From NCBI RefSeq assembly GCF_028622115.1, contig NZ_CP097263.1, positions 6,882,001-6,946,000 of the forward strand: a stretch of DNA of 64,000 nt, read 5' to 3'. This DNA is from Kutzneria chonburiensis. GTDB taxonomy: Bacteria; Actinomycetota; Actinomycetes; Mycobacteriales; Pseudonocardiaceae. This document shows, piece after piece, positions 18,116 through 27,441 of the stretch (its first letter is position 1; each line of letters opens with the position of its first letter). The translations under genes were made by a program, and so were the position numbers. Under the pieces are notes generated by a model, which saw only the letters and a list, made by a program, of their open reading frames with translations, made no database searches and had not been told where the DNA came from.

Positions 18116-18128
18116 GCGACGGAGGTGA

Positions 18129-19693
18129 CTACCGCGCAGCCTCCCGGGCGCGGAGGTCCTTGCGGAGGATCTTGCCGGAGGCGGACTTGGGGATGGCGTC
18201 GAGGAACTCGACGACGCGGATCTTCTTGTGGGGGGCGACGCGCTCGGCGACGAAGGTCATGACCTCGTCGGCGGTGAGGGTGGCGGCGGCCTGGGGAACG
18301 ACGAAGGCCTTGGGGACCTCCTCGCCCTCGGCGTCGTGCACGCCGATGACGGCGGCGTCGGCGATGGCGGGGTGGGTGAGCAGCAAGGCCTCGAGCTCGG
18401 CGGGAGGAACCTGGTAGCCCTTGTACTTGATGAGTTCCTTGACCCGGTCGACGATGCTGACGATGCCGTTCTCGTCGATGACGGCAACATCACCGGTGTG
18501 CAGGAAGCCGTCGGAGTCGAGGGTGGCGGCGGTGGCCTCGGGATTGTTGAGGTAGCCGGTCATGAGGTTGGGCCCCTTGCACCACAGCTCACCACGCTCG
18601 CCGACGCCGAGTTCCTCGCCGGTGGCGAGGTCGACGACCTTGTTGACCATGTTGGGGACGATGAGACCGACCGTCCCGATGGCGATGTCGTCACGGCTGT
18701 CGGGGATGGTGTGGCTGACCGGCGCCATCTCGGTCATGCCGTAGCCCTGCTTGATCTTGCAGCCGAGACGCTTGTGCACGGCCTCGGCGAGCTCCTCGTC
18801 AAGGGGGCGGCGCCGGAGAAGAGGACCTTCAACGCCGACAGGTCGTAGGAGTCGACGATGGGGTGCTTGGCCAACGCCACGGCGACGGGAGGGGCGATGT
18901 AGACCCGGTCGGTCCGATACTCGGCGATCACCCGGAGGAACTCGGGCAGGTCGAACTTGGGCATGGTGACGACGGTGGCCCCGATGGCCAACGCGTGGTT
19001 GAGGGTGACCTGCATGCCGTAGATGTGGAAGAACGGCAGCACGGCAAGGACCCGCTCGATGTTGGTGGTGTCCATCATCGCGTCGGTCTGCACGATGTTG
19101 GCGACGAGCGCCCGGTGCGTGAGCATGACGCCCTTGGCCCGGCCGGTGGTGCCCGAGGAGTACGGCAGCACGGCGAGGTCCTCGGCGGTGTCGAAGGAGA
19201 TCGACGGCGCGGGGGCGGTGCAGGCCAACAGGTCGGACAGGCTGGTGTGCCCATCGGCCTTGTCGAGCACGAAGACGTCGGTGATGCCGGCGAGCTTGGC
19301 GGCGGCGTCGGCCCGGTCGAGGAACGCGGAGACGGTGAACAGCGCCTTGGCCCCGGCGTCGGTGAGCTGCCCGGCGACCTCCTCGGCGGTGTAGAGCGCG
19401 TTGGCGGTGGTGGCCACGGCGCCGGCCCGCAGGATGCCGTGCAAGGTGATGGCGTACGCGGGCGTGTTGGGCGCGAAGACGCCGATGACGTCGCCCTTGA
19501 CGAACCCCCGCTCGGCCAACGCGGCGGCCAGGCGGTCGACGGCGGCGGCGAACTCGCCGTAGGTGACGGTGAGGCCGCTGATGCCGTCGATCAACGCGGG
19601 TCGGTCGGCCTTCTCGGACAGCCCCCGGAAGATCAGCTCGTGCACCGGCTGAGTGGGGATGTCGACATCGGGGTAGGAACTGCGAAAGACCAT
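18129..19693 (-). pseudogene. Acyl-CoA synthetase / 4-coumarate-CoA-ligase-like AMP-ligase, frameshifted
   Basis: An adenylate-forming ligase that should activate a carboxylic acid to acyl-AMP and then acyl-CoA. The first frame has the P-loop LPYSSGTTGRAKGVMLTH and FFHIYGMQVTLNHAL. The second has QGYGMTEMAP, the GELWCKGPNLMTGYLNNPEAT and TGDVAVIDENGIVSIVDRVKELIKYKG core motifs, and the catalytic lysine in SASGKILRKDL. The frames meet at SGAAPL|DEELAEA, where a run of five G (18803-18807) would need a sixth to restore one 521-residue protein. ATG 19693 has AGGG upstream. It is therefore real decay or an assembly indel. The substrate is unknown. Confidence 0.88.
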
Positions 19694-20088
19694 GGCGACC
19701 CTGCCTTGCTCGCTTCGACACCTGCGACCCTGTGGACCCTGCCACGACGTAGGGGTGGTGAGCGAGCCCACACGCGAGTCGACCCTGATGTTGTTCCGGC
19801 AAGCACCGTCGTTACGACACACCATCGTGATTCACACTGATGGAGTAGCGAATCTACTTGTGGTGGGCATTATCGGTCTGCGAAGTTGTCCTGGCCCACC
19901 GGATCGGCTCTCACACACTCCCCGATCCGGCGAGTGCGGCGCGGTTCGTCCCCCCGTCGAACCGCCGACCCGCTACGGCCCCCTGCGGCACCCCCTCGCC
20001 CAGGACCGCCGCCGCGGCGGGTGAATTGACGTGGGACGGCCCGGGGCCTCGACTCCCCTTCGACCCGGGACCGTCCCACGGTTCATGT
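19694..20088. other. Intergenic stretch before the acyl-CoA ligase
   Basis: About 395 bases with no supported gene. It should contain the minus-strand promoter of the ligase; I could not place -35 and -10 boxes with confidence. A terminator hairpin for the DUF4349 gene lies at 20030-20080. Confidence 0.5.
20030..20080 (-). terminator. Terminator of the DUF4349 gene
   Basis: Outer 10-base arms at 20030-20039 and 20071-20080 with further pairing inside (CCCGGGG with CCCGGG), starting 9 bases beyond the DUF4349 stop. Confidence 0.6.
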
Positions 20089-20976
20089 TCAGCTCACGGT
20101 GCGAGCCTTGCGCCGCCGCAGGTAGTAGTACACGCCGCCGGCGGGAATGCCGATGACCAGCAGGAACGGCAACAGGGCGCCGAGACCGACGCCGATGCCG
20201 TTGAGGGTGGCGAGCAACGCCTGCCAACCACCGCCCAATGCGCTGAGGAAGCTGGCCTGGTCGGCGGGTGGCGGCGGGGGCGCGTCGGTGCGGTTCACCT
20301 CGACGCTCACGGTGGACATGGCGACCTGGGCGGTCAGCGCGTCGTGGCGCTGCTCGAGGGACTCCAGATCGGCCTCGCGCTTGGTCAGCTCGCTCTCGAG
20401 CTGGGTGATGTCGCTCAGTGACGTCGCCTTGTCCATCAACGCCCGAACGCGGTCGACGCTGGCACGCTGCGTAGCCAACCGGCTGGTCACGTCGACCATC
20501 TGATCGGTGACGTCCTCGGCGTGCTCGCTGCGCGCGGTGGTGGTGCCGAACGAGCCGATCTTGTCGAGCACGGACTCCAGCTTGTCGGCCGGCACCTTCA
20601 GCGTAAGGGTGCCGTGGTCGCCACCGGAGTTCTCGTCGCTGGAGTAGCCGCCGACGTCGGTGGCGGCCCGCCGGATGCTGGTGACGGCGTCCCCGACCTT
20701 CTCGGCCTTGATGCTGATCGACGCGGTGCGCACGATCTGCCGGCCGTTGGCGGCGGGCAGCGCGGTGGAGTTGGCCCCGCTGGAGTTGGCCCCGGTGGCC
20801 TGCGGGGCCTTGGCGGAGTCGCCGGCGAGGGCCTTGCCGCTGCCCGAGCCGCCGGGCGGGGCGACGGCGGCGACATCGGCGGAATTGCTGCCGCTGCTCG
20901 CGCCGGACGAGCAACCGGCGAGCAGAGCGGCGCTCGCGACGGCAACCAGAGCCAGTGTTCTTCGGGTGCGGGACAT
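20089..20976 (-). CDS. DUF4349 membrane-anchored lipoprotein
   Basis: 295 residues. The N-terminus is a lipoprotein signal (LALVAVASAALLAGC, lipid-bearing Cys near 22), followed by a Ser/Gly/Ala linker. The DUF4349 core begins at RQIVRTASISIKAEKVGDAV and includes GTLTLKVPADKLESVLDKIG and a predicted coiled coil (VTSRLATQRASVDRVRALMDKATSLSDITQLESEL in pattern). A hydrophobic span near 255-280 and a basic RRRKAR tail end the protein. Family function is unknown; it should be outside the membrane, anchored at both ends. ATG 20976 fits the signal peptide. Confidence 0.88.
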   Translation of the reverse strand: MSRTRRTLALVAVASAALLAGCSSGASSGSNSADVAAVAPPGGSGSGKALAGDSAKAPQATGANSSGANSTALPAANGRQIVRTASISIKAEKVGDAVTSIRRAATDVGGYSSDENSGGDHGTLTLKVPADKLESVLDKIGSFGTTTARSEHAEDVTDQMVDVTSRLATQRASVDRVRALMDKATSLSDITQLESELTKREADLESLEQRHDALTAQVAMSTVSVEVNRTDAPPPPPADQASFLSALGGGWQALLATLNGIGVGLGALLPFLLVIGIPAGGVYYYLRRRKARTVS

Positions 20977-21051
20977 CCTGCGCCTCCCCTTCTCGGATTC
21001 GACCGGAGGACGAAGCCGAGCGGGCGGGAGGTTGCGGTCAGAACGTCACGA

Positions 21052-21507
21052 TCAGGACTCGCCGTCGACCGGGCTGAGCAGGACGATCGGGATCTCCCGT
21101 TCGGTCTTCCGCGCGTACTCGTCGTAGAGCGGGAAGATGCCGGCCATCTGGGGCCACAGCGCGGCCCGCTCGGCCGGAGACGCGACGCGGGCACGGCCGG
21201 TGAACCGGCGGGTGCCGACCTGCACCCCGACGCTGGGATCGGCCACGAGGTTCACGAACCAGGACGGGTCCTCGTCGGCGCCGCCCTTCGAGGCGACGAC
21301 GACGTACTCGTCCCCCGAGGTGCCGTAGATCAAGCAGGTGCGGCGGGGCGTGCCGGTCCGGCGGCCCGTGGTGGCGAGCACGAGGGTGTGCAGGCCGTCC
21401 CGCTCGTGGCCTTCGGTGCCGCCGGAGGCGATGTACGTACGGGCGTGCTCGGCGACCCAGTCCCACTGCGAGTCGGTGGCGCGGTCGAGGTCCTCGGCGA
21501 TGGCCAT
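21052..21507 (-). CDS. Deazaflavin (F420)-dependent nitroreductase-family protein
   Basis: 151 residues, the size of Ddn-type F420-binding split beta-barrel proteins. LVLATTGRRTGTPRRTCLIYG is the conserved strand-turn that binds the deazaflavin phosphate. It continues with YVVVASKGGADEDPSWFVNLVADPSVGVQVG and ends RVASPAERAALWPQMAGIFPLYDEYARKTEREIPIVLL, all typical of the family. ATG 21507 with AAAGGA 8 bases upstream was chosen. Such enzymes reduce varied substrates with F420H2, implying the organism makes F420. The natural substrate is not predictable. Confidence 0.9.
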   Translation of the reverse strand: MAIAEDLDRATDSQWDWVAEHARTYIASGGTEGHERDGLHTLVLATTGRRTGTPRRTCLIYGTSGDEYVVVASKGGADEDPSWFVNLVADPSVGVQVGTRRFTGRARVASPAERAALWPQMAGIFPLYDEYARKTEREIPIVLLSPVDGES

Positions 21508-21590
21508 GGCGGCTGTCCTTTCGGTTCGTGGTGCGTCTGCCCCTGGGACGAAGCCGCTACGCCGTTCTCGACAACACCACGGAGGAAAAT

Positions 21591-22118
21591 TCAGGATTCG
21601 TCGGCGACGGCCGGTTCCGTGCCGGCGGAGCCGACGAGGTGCTGGAAGGCGCTGAGGTTGGCCAGGGACTCGCCGCGGGAGACCCGCCAGTCCCACTCCC
21701 GCCGGATGGCGCCGGCGAAGCCGATCTCCAGCAACGGGTTGAAGTCGCCGTCGGCGGCTTCGAGGACCTGGCCGAGGAGACGGTCGAGCTCGTCGGGGGT
21801 GACGGCGTGCAGGCCGATGCGGCCGACGAGGTAGATGTCGCCACGGTCGTCGAGCGTGTAGTGCACGCCGTAGAGACGGGCGTTGCGGCGCAACAGGAAC
21901 CGGTAGACGTCCTCGAAGGCCTCGTCGGGTTTGCGGCAGACGAAGGCCTCGACGAGCAGGGCGTGGTCGGTGACGATCAGCCAGCAGTTGGTCTGGAGCT
22001 TCTTGGTGCCGGGCAACGACAAGAAGTAGCGCCCAGGGCCTCGCCGGTCGTAGGAGATGCCGCTGTCCCGCAGCGCACCGGCGATCACACCGTCCAGCTC
22101 GTCCAGTGTGGCGGTCAC
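21591..22118 (-). CDS. YbjN domain-containing protein
   Basis: 175 residues from a GTG that overlaps the mshA stop (GTGA). The YbjN fold is recognisable from [70 protein letters not shown] and the ending AFQHL. YbjN proteins resemble type III secretion chaperones in fold, and their role in actinomycetes is unsettled. The pairing with mshA is conserved in many actinobacteria, suggesting a link to mycothiol or to the same regulation. Likely cytoplasmic. Confidence 0.85.
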   Translation of the reverse strand: MTATLDELDGVIAGALRDSGISYDRRGPGRYFLSLPGTKKLQTNCWLIVTDHALLVEAFVCRKPDEAFEDVYRFLLRRNARLYGVHYTLDDRGDIYLVGRIGLHAVTPDELDRLLGQVLEAADGDFNPLLEIGFAGAIRREWDWRVSRGESLANLSAFQHLVGSAGTEPAVADES

Positions 22119-23401
22119 ACCGTCACCTCCCGTCCTCGCACCTCCGAAAGGAAATCACGCCGAGCATGGGCGTACCCGGCCAGGAGGGCGTCAGTCGTCC
22201 GATCCCACGAGAATCGACGGGCGTGGCCGACGGCGGAAGAAGCGAAGTCCTCACGTAAGGAGGGGTGCAGGGCGACGTCGCCGAGGACGCGGGCCCAGTC
22301 CAACGGATCATGGGAGCCGACGAGACGGCCGGTGACGCCGTCCACGACGGCGATCGGCAGACCGCCGACGGCGGCGGCGACAACAGGGGTGCCGCAGGCC
22401 TGAGCCTCAAGGGCCACCAGGCCGAAGGACTCGTTGTGACTGGGCACGGCGACGACATCGGAAGCCCGGTAGACCTGGGCCAACGACTCGCCCTGCTGCG
22501 GCGGCATGAACCGGACGACGTCGAGGATGCCGAGCTCGACGGCCAGCTCCTGCAAGGCCTTGGGCTGTTCGAGGCCGGAACCGGAAGGGCCGCCGACCAC
22601 CAGAACCACCAAACGCGAACGCAACGAAGGATCGTTGACGAGCATCGCGGCGGCGGCCCGAAGCAGCACGTCAGGGGCCTTCAGGGGCTGAATGCGACCG
22701 ACGAAGGTCAGCACGACGGCGTCCAGCGGCAGGTCGAGGGCCACCCGCGCGGCGGCCTGGCTGCCGGGGATGAACCGCCCCAGGTCGACGCCCGGCGGCA
22801 CGGTGAGCACCTTGGACGGCTCGGCCTCGTACAAGGACTCGAGCTCGCCGGCCTCGACGTCGGTGTTGGCGACCAGGCGGTCGGCCTCGGCAACGACCTG
22901 CTCCTCCCCGATGACCCGCATCCGCGGCTCGGGGGTGTCGCCGACGGCCAGCGCGGCGTTCTTGACCTTGGCCAGGGTGTGCGCGGTGTGCACCAGAGGC
23001 ACGCCCCAGCGCTCCCGCGCGAGCCAGCCGACCTGCCCGGACAGCCAGTAGTGGGAGTGCACGACGTCGTAGTAGCCGGGCTCGTGCCGGGCCTCGGCCC
23101 GCAGCACGCCGGCGGTGAAGGCGCACAGCTGCCCGGGCAGCTCGTCCTTGGCCAGCCCCTCGAACGGGCCGGCGACGATGTGCCGGACGGTGACGCCGGG
23201 GGCCAGCGAGGCCACCGGCGGCAGGTCGGAGGAGGTGGCGCGGGTGAAGACCTCGACCTCGATGCCCCGCTCGGCCATCCGCCGCGCGGTCTGGGCGATG
23301 TAGACGTTCATGCCGCCGGCGTCGCCGGTGCCGGGCTGTTCCAGCGGCGAGGTGTGCACGGAGAGCACGGCCACCCGGCGCAGGGGTCGCTGGGAAGTCA
23401 C
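22115..23401 (-). CDS. mshA: D-inositol-3-phosphate glycosyltransferase MshA
   Basis: 428 residues, a GT-B fold enzyme. The N-terminal [34 protein letters not shown] is the characteristic MshA opening, and the C-terminal EX7E region is [29 protein letters not shown]. It transfers GlcNAc from UDP-GlcNAc to 1L-myo-inositol 1-phosphate, the first step of mycothiol synthesis. GTG 23401 overlaps the hydrolase stop, and its own stop overlaps the YbjN gene, so three genes are translationally coupled. Confidence 0.96.
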   Translation of the reverse strand: MTSQRPLRRVAVLSVHTSPLEQPGTGDAGGMNVYIAQTARRMAERGIEVEVFTRATSSDLPPVASLAPGVTVRHIVAGPFEGLAKDELPGQLCAFTAGVLRAEARHEPGYYDVVHSHYWLSGQVGWLARERWGVPLVHTAHTLAKVKNAALAVGDTPEPRMRVIGEEQVVAEADRLVANTDVEAGELESLYEAEPSKVLTVPPGVDLGRFIPGSQAAARVALDLPLDAVVLTFVGRIQPLKAPDVLLRAAAAMLVNDPSLRSRLVVLVVGGPSGSGLEQPKALQELAVELGILDVVRFMPPQQGESLAQVYRASDVVAVPSHNESFGLVALEAQACGTPVVAAAVGGLPIAVVDGVTGRLVGSHDPLDWARVLGDVALHPSLREDFASSAVGHARRFSWDRTTDALLAGYAHARRDFLSEVRGREVTV

Positions 23402-24210
23402 GTCAGGGATCCTGCCTTCGTCGAGGCCACGAACGCGGCCAGGTCGGCCCGGAACTGCTCGGCACGTTCCGCGAACGGCATGTGCCCGACACCGGGGTAG
23501 ATCCGGGTCGTGGAGTCCGAGATGAGGGCGGCGGCGTACTCGGTTGCACGCGGATCCACGACGGCGTCGTCGGCACCGTGGACGAGCAGAACGGGGACGT
23601 CCAGCGAACGCAGCAGGTCCTCGCTGGAGACGTCACGCTGGAACAGGGCGGCCCGCACGAACGGGGGCACGCTCAGAGGTACGGCCAAAGCGGCCTGCAG
23701 GGCCGCGCCGGCCAGCGGAACAGCGGTCATGCGGCGGGTGAGCTCCAGCAGGGCGGGCACGGCGATGTCGGCGTCGTCGGACAGCGCGGCCGGTAGGGCG
23801 GCGCGCATGGCCGGTCCGACGTGGCCGCCGGGGCGCCCGCGCCCGATCTCGGTGATGCCACCGACCAGCACGATGCCGGCGACCCGGGACGTGCCGAAGG
23901 TGCGCAGGTAGTCGGTGATGACCAGGCCGCCGTAGGACCAGCCGACCAGCACGGCCGGCCGATCGACAGCGTCCAGCACGGCGGCGATATCACCGGCCCA
24001 CACGGCCGAGTCCTGGTAGCCCGAGGAAGGCCGGTCCGACTCCCCGTGCCCACGGAGATCAACAGCAAACGTTCGCAACGACCCGGAGCCGACATCGCCC
24101 CAGCTGCTCGCCGCCGCCGACCAGCCGTGGACCAGCACCACTGCTGGTGCGTCCACCGGACCGGACACGTGGCAGGCGAGCTCCGTCCCGTCCGCAGCCG
24201 TCACCCTCAC
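23398..24210 (-). CDS. Alpha/beta-fold hydrolase
   Basis: 270 residues with an alpha/beta hydrolase core. The oxyanion segment is [14 protein letters not shown], the nucleophile elbow VGWSYGG near 94, the acid in [16 protein letters not shown] and the catalytic His in [25 protein letters not shown] is the classical strand-4 motif. The substrate is unknown. Its end overlaps the mshA start by GTGA, suggesting cotranscription with mycothiol biosynthesis, as seen in other actinomycetes. No signal peptide, so cytoplasmic. Confidence 0.88.
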   Translation of the reverse strand: MRVTAADGTELACHVSGPVDAPAVVLVHGWSAAASSWGDVGSGSLRTFAVDLRGHGESDRPSSGYQDSAVWAGDIAAVLDAVDRPAVLVGWSYGGLVITDYLRTFGTSRVAGIVLVGGITEIGRGRPGGHVGPAMRAALPAALSDDADIAVPALLELTRRMTAVPLAGAALQAALAVPLSVPPFVRAALFQRDVSSEDLLRSLDVPVLLVHGADDAVVDPRATEYAAALISDSTTRIYPGVGHMPFAERAEQFRADLAAFVASTKAGSLT

Positions 24211-24253
24211 AACGTCTGCAACGTCCGGAGTACGCCCGGTTCTTCCCGAACGG

Positions 24254-25417
24254 TCAACGCTGGGCCGACAGGCCCTGCCACGCCTCCCAGCTCATGGCCC
24301 AGTCGTAGAGGTCGCCGTCGGCGGCCGACAGGGCCACGTCGGACCCCGTGACCTCGACGGGATCGCCGAAGATGGCGGTGCCGAAGTAGGCCTGGGCGTC
24401 CTCGGTGGACAGGTTGATGCAGCCGTGGGTGACATTGCTGTTGCCTTGCTCACCCACGGTGTTGGGGTTGGCGTGGATGAACTCGCCGTTGTTGGAGATC
24501 CGCACCGCCCAGCGCTCGTGCGCGTGCTCGTAGTACGGCGGGTTGGACATGTCCTTGTCCTGCCACTTCTCGGTCACGATGTGCGTGCCGGAGCGGGTCA
24601 CCCGGTCCTGGCTGGCGCCGGAGCCCATGCTGGCCTGGTAGGTCGCCACGGTGGCGCCGTCCCGGATCACGGTCATCTGGTGCGAGTTCACGTCGGCCCG
24701 CACGATCTGCGACCGGCCGACGGTGAAGTCCAGCGTCACATCGGACTTGCCGTAGTTGTTGTTGCCGAGAGGCACGCCGTACAGGTTGGCGGCCACGTTG
24801 ATCTTGCTGCCGGCCTTCCAGTACTCCTTGGTCCGGTAGTGCACGCGGGAGCCGCCGGGACCGTCCGGCAGCCAGCCCCACGCGCCGGTGTTGGGCTGGT
24901 CGGAGTGCACGGTCAGGGCCTTCTCCACGGCGGCCCTGGCCTTCTCGTCGACGTGCCCGGCGAAGTTCACGATGATCGGCGCGGCGACGCCGACGGTGGC
25001 GCCGTCGTTGAGGTCGAACGAGCCGCGCACCAGGTTTCCCGGCGCGACGGTGGTGAAGCTGCCGTGCAGCGGCGTGGCCTTGCCGTCGGCGTTCACGGCA
25101 TTGCCGTCGTAGGTGTAGGTCTGCCCGAAGTCGAGCTTCCCGGTGTTGGTCCAGGTCTTGCCGTCGGCCGCCGGCTTGCCTTCGACGGCCTTGCCGGTGG
25201 CGTCGACCAGCTTGACGTCCTTGATCGTGCCGCCGTCGGCGGTGAGCGTGACCGGCGTGTTGACGGTGACGTCCTTGGCCCCGTTGGCCGGGGCGGCGGC
25301 CAGCTTGGCCGCCGGGGCCGGCGGCGTGGCGGAGATCGACAAGCCGCCACCGCCGGAACAGCCGGCCACCACCAACGCCGCCGCGACCACCAACCCCGCT
25401 CGGACCGCTCCCACCAT
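24254..25417 (-). CDS. L,D-transpeptidase lipoprotein (LdtMt2-like)
   Basis: 387 residues. The signal AGLVVAAALVVAGC places a lipid-modified Cys near 20, so it is anchored outside the membrane. Two Ig-like domains (about 45-125 and 125-250) precede the YkuD catalytic domain, whose HGCINLS at 331-337 carries the active Cys333; the preceding His is in GEFIHANPN. It forms 3-3 cross-links in peptidoglycan, the linkage abundant in mycolata and related actinomycetes. GTG or ATG starts near 25417 both fit the signal peptide. Beta-lactam tolerance via this enzyme is known for the family. Confidence 0.93.
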   Translation of the reverse strand: MVGAVRAGLVVAAALVVAGCSGGGGLSISATPPAPAAKLAAAPANGAKDVTVNTPVTLTADGGTIKDVKLVDATGKAVEGKPAADGKTWTNTGKLDFGQTYTYDGNAVNADGKATPLHGSFTTVAPGNLVRGSFDLNDGATVGVAAPIIVNFAGHVDEKARAAVEKALTVHSDQPNTGAWGWLPDGPGGSRVHYRTKEYWKAGSKINVAANLYGVPLGNNNYGKSDVTLDFTVGRSQIVRADVNSHQMTVIRDGATVATYQASMGSGASQDRVTRSGTHIVTEKWQDKDMSNPPYYEHAHERWAVRISNNGEFIHANPNTVGEQGNSNVTHGCINLSTEDAQAYFGTAIFGDPVEVTGSDVALSAADGDLYDWAMSWEAWQGLSAQR

Positions 25418-25543
25418 CGCCTCCTACGTTGCTCCCCACCTGGACGACGTCCGACCCCGTGAATCGGTACCGGAAACCGCCTGTGAGGTTGCTCACCAGC
25501 CATCGGTGGCGGGCACGCGGGAGCAGGCGAGAGGATCGGGGAC

Positions 25544-26281
25544 GTGAGCACTCAAGCCCCCATCGCAGTCGTCACCGGAGCCAGCTCGGGCATCGGCGAG
25601 GCCACCGCCCGCCGACTGGCCGCCGAGGGCTTCCACGTCGTGCTCGGCGCGCGCCGCTTCGACCGGATCAAGGCGATCGCCGCCGAGGTCGACGGCACGC
25701 CGCTGGCGCTGGACGTCACCGACACCGAGTCGGTGAAGGCGTTCACCGACCAGATCGCGTCGGCCAACGTCCTGGTGAACAACGCGGGCGGGGCGTTCGG
25801 CCTGGAACGCGTGGACGCGGCCGACGAGGACAACTGGCGCCGGATGTGGGAGACCAACGTCATCGGCACGCTGCGGCTGACCAAGGCGCTGCTGCCGAAG
25901 CTGATCGCCTCGGGCAACGGCCACGTCGTCACGGTCACGTCCATCGCCGCGCAGGAGATCTACGACGGCGGCGCCGGCTACACCGCGGCCAAGCACGCGC
26001 AGTCGGCGCTGCACCGCACGCTGCGCGGCGAGGAACTGGGCCAGCCGGTCCGGTTCACCGAAATCCTGCCGGGCATGGTGGAGACGGAGTTCTCGGTCGT
26101 GCGCTTCGACGGCGACGCGGACCGCGCGGCCGGCGTTTACCAGGGCCTGACGCCACTGGTGGCCGACGACGTTGCCGACGTCATCGCCTTCGCGGTGACC
26201 AGGCCGCCGCACGTGAACCTGGACCAGATCGTCCTGAAGCCGCGGGCGCAGGCGTCGGCGACGCGGGCCCACCGGGACTAG
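25544..26281 (+). CDS. Short-chain dehydrogenase/reductase
   Basis: 245 residues, a classical SDR. The cofactor loop TGASSGIG lies at 11-18, followed by VLVNNAGG, the catalytic Ser in VTVTSIAAQ and YTAAK. The ending PPHVNLDQIVLKPRAQAS resembles YdfG-type NADP-dependent 3-hydroxy acid dehydrogenases. It oxidises or reduces a hydroxy/keto group; the precise substrate is not evident. The GTG start is at 25544. It converges on the serine-protease-like gene with a 4-base overlap of the ends. Confidence 0.9.
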   Translation: MSTQAPIAVVTGASSGIGEATARRLAAEGFHVVLGARRFDRIKAIAAEVDGTPLALDVTDTESVKAFTDQIASANVLVNNAGGAFGLERVDAADEDNWRRMWETNVIGTLRLTKALLPKLIASGNGHVVTVTSIAAQEIYDGGAGYTAAKHAQSALHRTLRGEELGQPVRFTEILPGMVETEFSVVRFDGDADRAAGVYQGLTPLVADDVADVIAFAVTRPPHVNLDQIVLKPRAQASATRAHRD

Positions 26282-27333
26282 TCGGTGATCAGGTCGACGT
26301 CCAGCTCGTCGAGGACTTTCCCGATGGGGCTGGCGAAAGCGACCGTGCCCGAGCTGTTGCCGGCCACGTAGAGGCCGACGACCCGGTTGTCCGGGTCGAC
26401 CACGGCGGAGCCGGAATCCCCGTAGTCGCCGATGATGCCGCCGACGGCCTCGATACGGATCTGGTCGCGCAGGACCCGAACGCCGAGGCCGTCGCGGTAG
26501 TCCATCAGCACGGTGGCGTCGACCGAGGCGATACGACCGGTCGTCAACCCGGTGGTACGACCACGTTTGCGGACCACGGTTCCCCTTGCCGCGGCGGCGG
26601 TTCCGATCACCGGCCCTATGTCCACAATGGATGGACGGTACGAACGGCCCGGCGCGAGCAACACCGCCGCACCGTCGACGGAGCCGGAAAGCGCCGCGCG
26701 GCAGAGGGTCCCGACAACATCGCCGGCGCGAGTGCCACCGTCCACACGGGACGGATGCACCATCTCGTCGCCGACCGCCCAGTTGTCGTCCACGCACGCG
26801 GCATGAAACGTCGTCAGCCCCATAATTTGTGTCACATGCGGTCCGGAGGTGCCGGATAGAGGCAAGTATGACGCGCATGTGACATTGGGGCGGCGTGTGC
26901 GGGCGGTGGCAAGCACGCCCAAGGTGCCGACAATCGCGTATTCGCCGGGGCGCGGCGCATCCGGCGGCGAGAGCAGGACCGTCCGCCAGGGACCGAGGCT
27001 GATGCCGCCGAGCACTTGACGATGTCGCTCCGCACCACGAGCCGGCGGGAACTCCGCATCCAGCAAAGCCCGGTGCAGCACGACATCGTCGGCGACGACG
27101 TCCGTCGCGATGCCCTCGATCTCGGACGGCACCAGGTCCGAAGCCAGCAGTCGGGCGGCCGGTAGTTTGCGCCGCACGTAGACCACGATGCCGACCTGCC
27201 CGGTCCGGCGGCCGGCGGTCACCTTCTCACCGATGTCGACGCCGACCACGCCCCGCCGGGACAGCAGGCCGACCTCGACACGTCGCTTGACCGGCCGGAT
27301 CCCGGCCCGCACCAACTCGTCGGCGGTGGTCAT
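26278..27333 (-). CDS. Trypsin-like serine peptidase domain protein
   Basis: 351 residues. GDYGDSGSAVVD near 315 has the GDSG nucleophile motif of chymotrypsin-fold peptidases, and GLTTFHAACVDD near 173 looks like the catalytic His loop. KRGRTTGLTTGRI is the strand-turn seen in bacterial members with this architecture. The N-terminal 130 residues (VGVDIGEKVTAGRRTGQVGIVVYVRRKLP) form a beta-rich pro- or accessory region. No signal peptide is evident, so it may act in the cytoplasm, unusual for this fold. The acid of the triad could not be placed by eye, so activity is not assured. Confidence 0.72.
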   Translation of the reverse strand: MTTADELVRAGIRPVKRRVEVGLLSRRGVVGVDIGEKVTAGRRTGQVGIVVYVRRKLPAARLLASDLVPSEIEGIATDVVADDVVLHRALLDAEFPPARGAERHRQVLGGISLGPWRTVLLSPPDAPRPGEYAIVGTLGVLATARTRRPNVTCASYLPLSGTSGPHVTQIMGLTTFHAACVDDNWAVGDEMVHPSRVDGGTRAGDVVGTLCRAALSGSVDGAAVLLAPGRSYRPSIVDIGPVIGTAAAARGTVVRKRGRTTGLTTGRIASVDATVLMDYRDGLGVRVLRDQIRIEAVGGIIGDYGDSGSAVVDPDNRVVGLYVAGNSSGTVAFASPIGKVLDELDVDLITD

Positions 27334-27382
27334 GGCGACCTCCTCCCCAGCATGTTCCCCTCAAGACATGAAAACACGCGGG

Positions 27383-27402
27383 GTGAGTGTCATATGACTC
27401 AC
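27383..27402. promoter_or_regulatory. Dyad symmetry upstream of the peptidase gene
   Basis: GTGAGT and ACTCAC arms frame a GTCATATG centre, about 50 bases before the peptidase ATG. A possible operator or promoter element; not matched to a known regulator. Confidence 0.3.
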
Positions 27403-27441
27403 TGTCACCCTTTCAGCGGCGGCCGAACGGGTTGTTCCTGG

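Larger units (their letters stand above)
17726..18128. other. Gene-free stretch with G-rich repeat and terminator
   Basis: No convincing coding sequence. It holds the G-rich repeat at 17941-18031, a small dyad at 18052-18072 (GCTGCACA...TGTGCAGC), and the terminator of the acyl-CoA ligase at 18086-18115. Confidence 0.6.
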
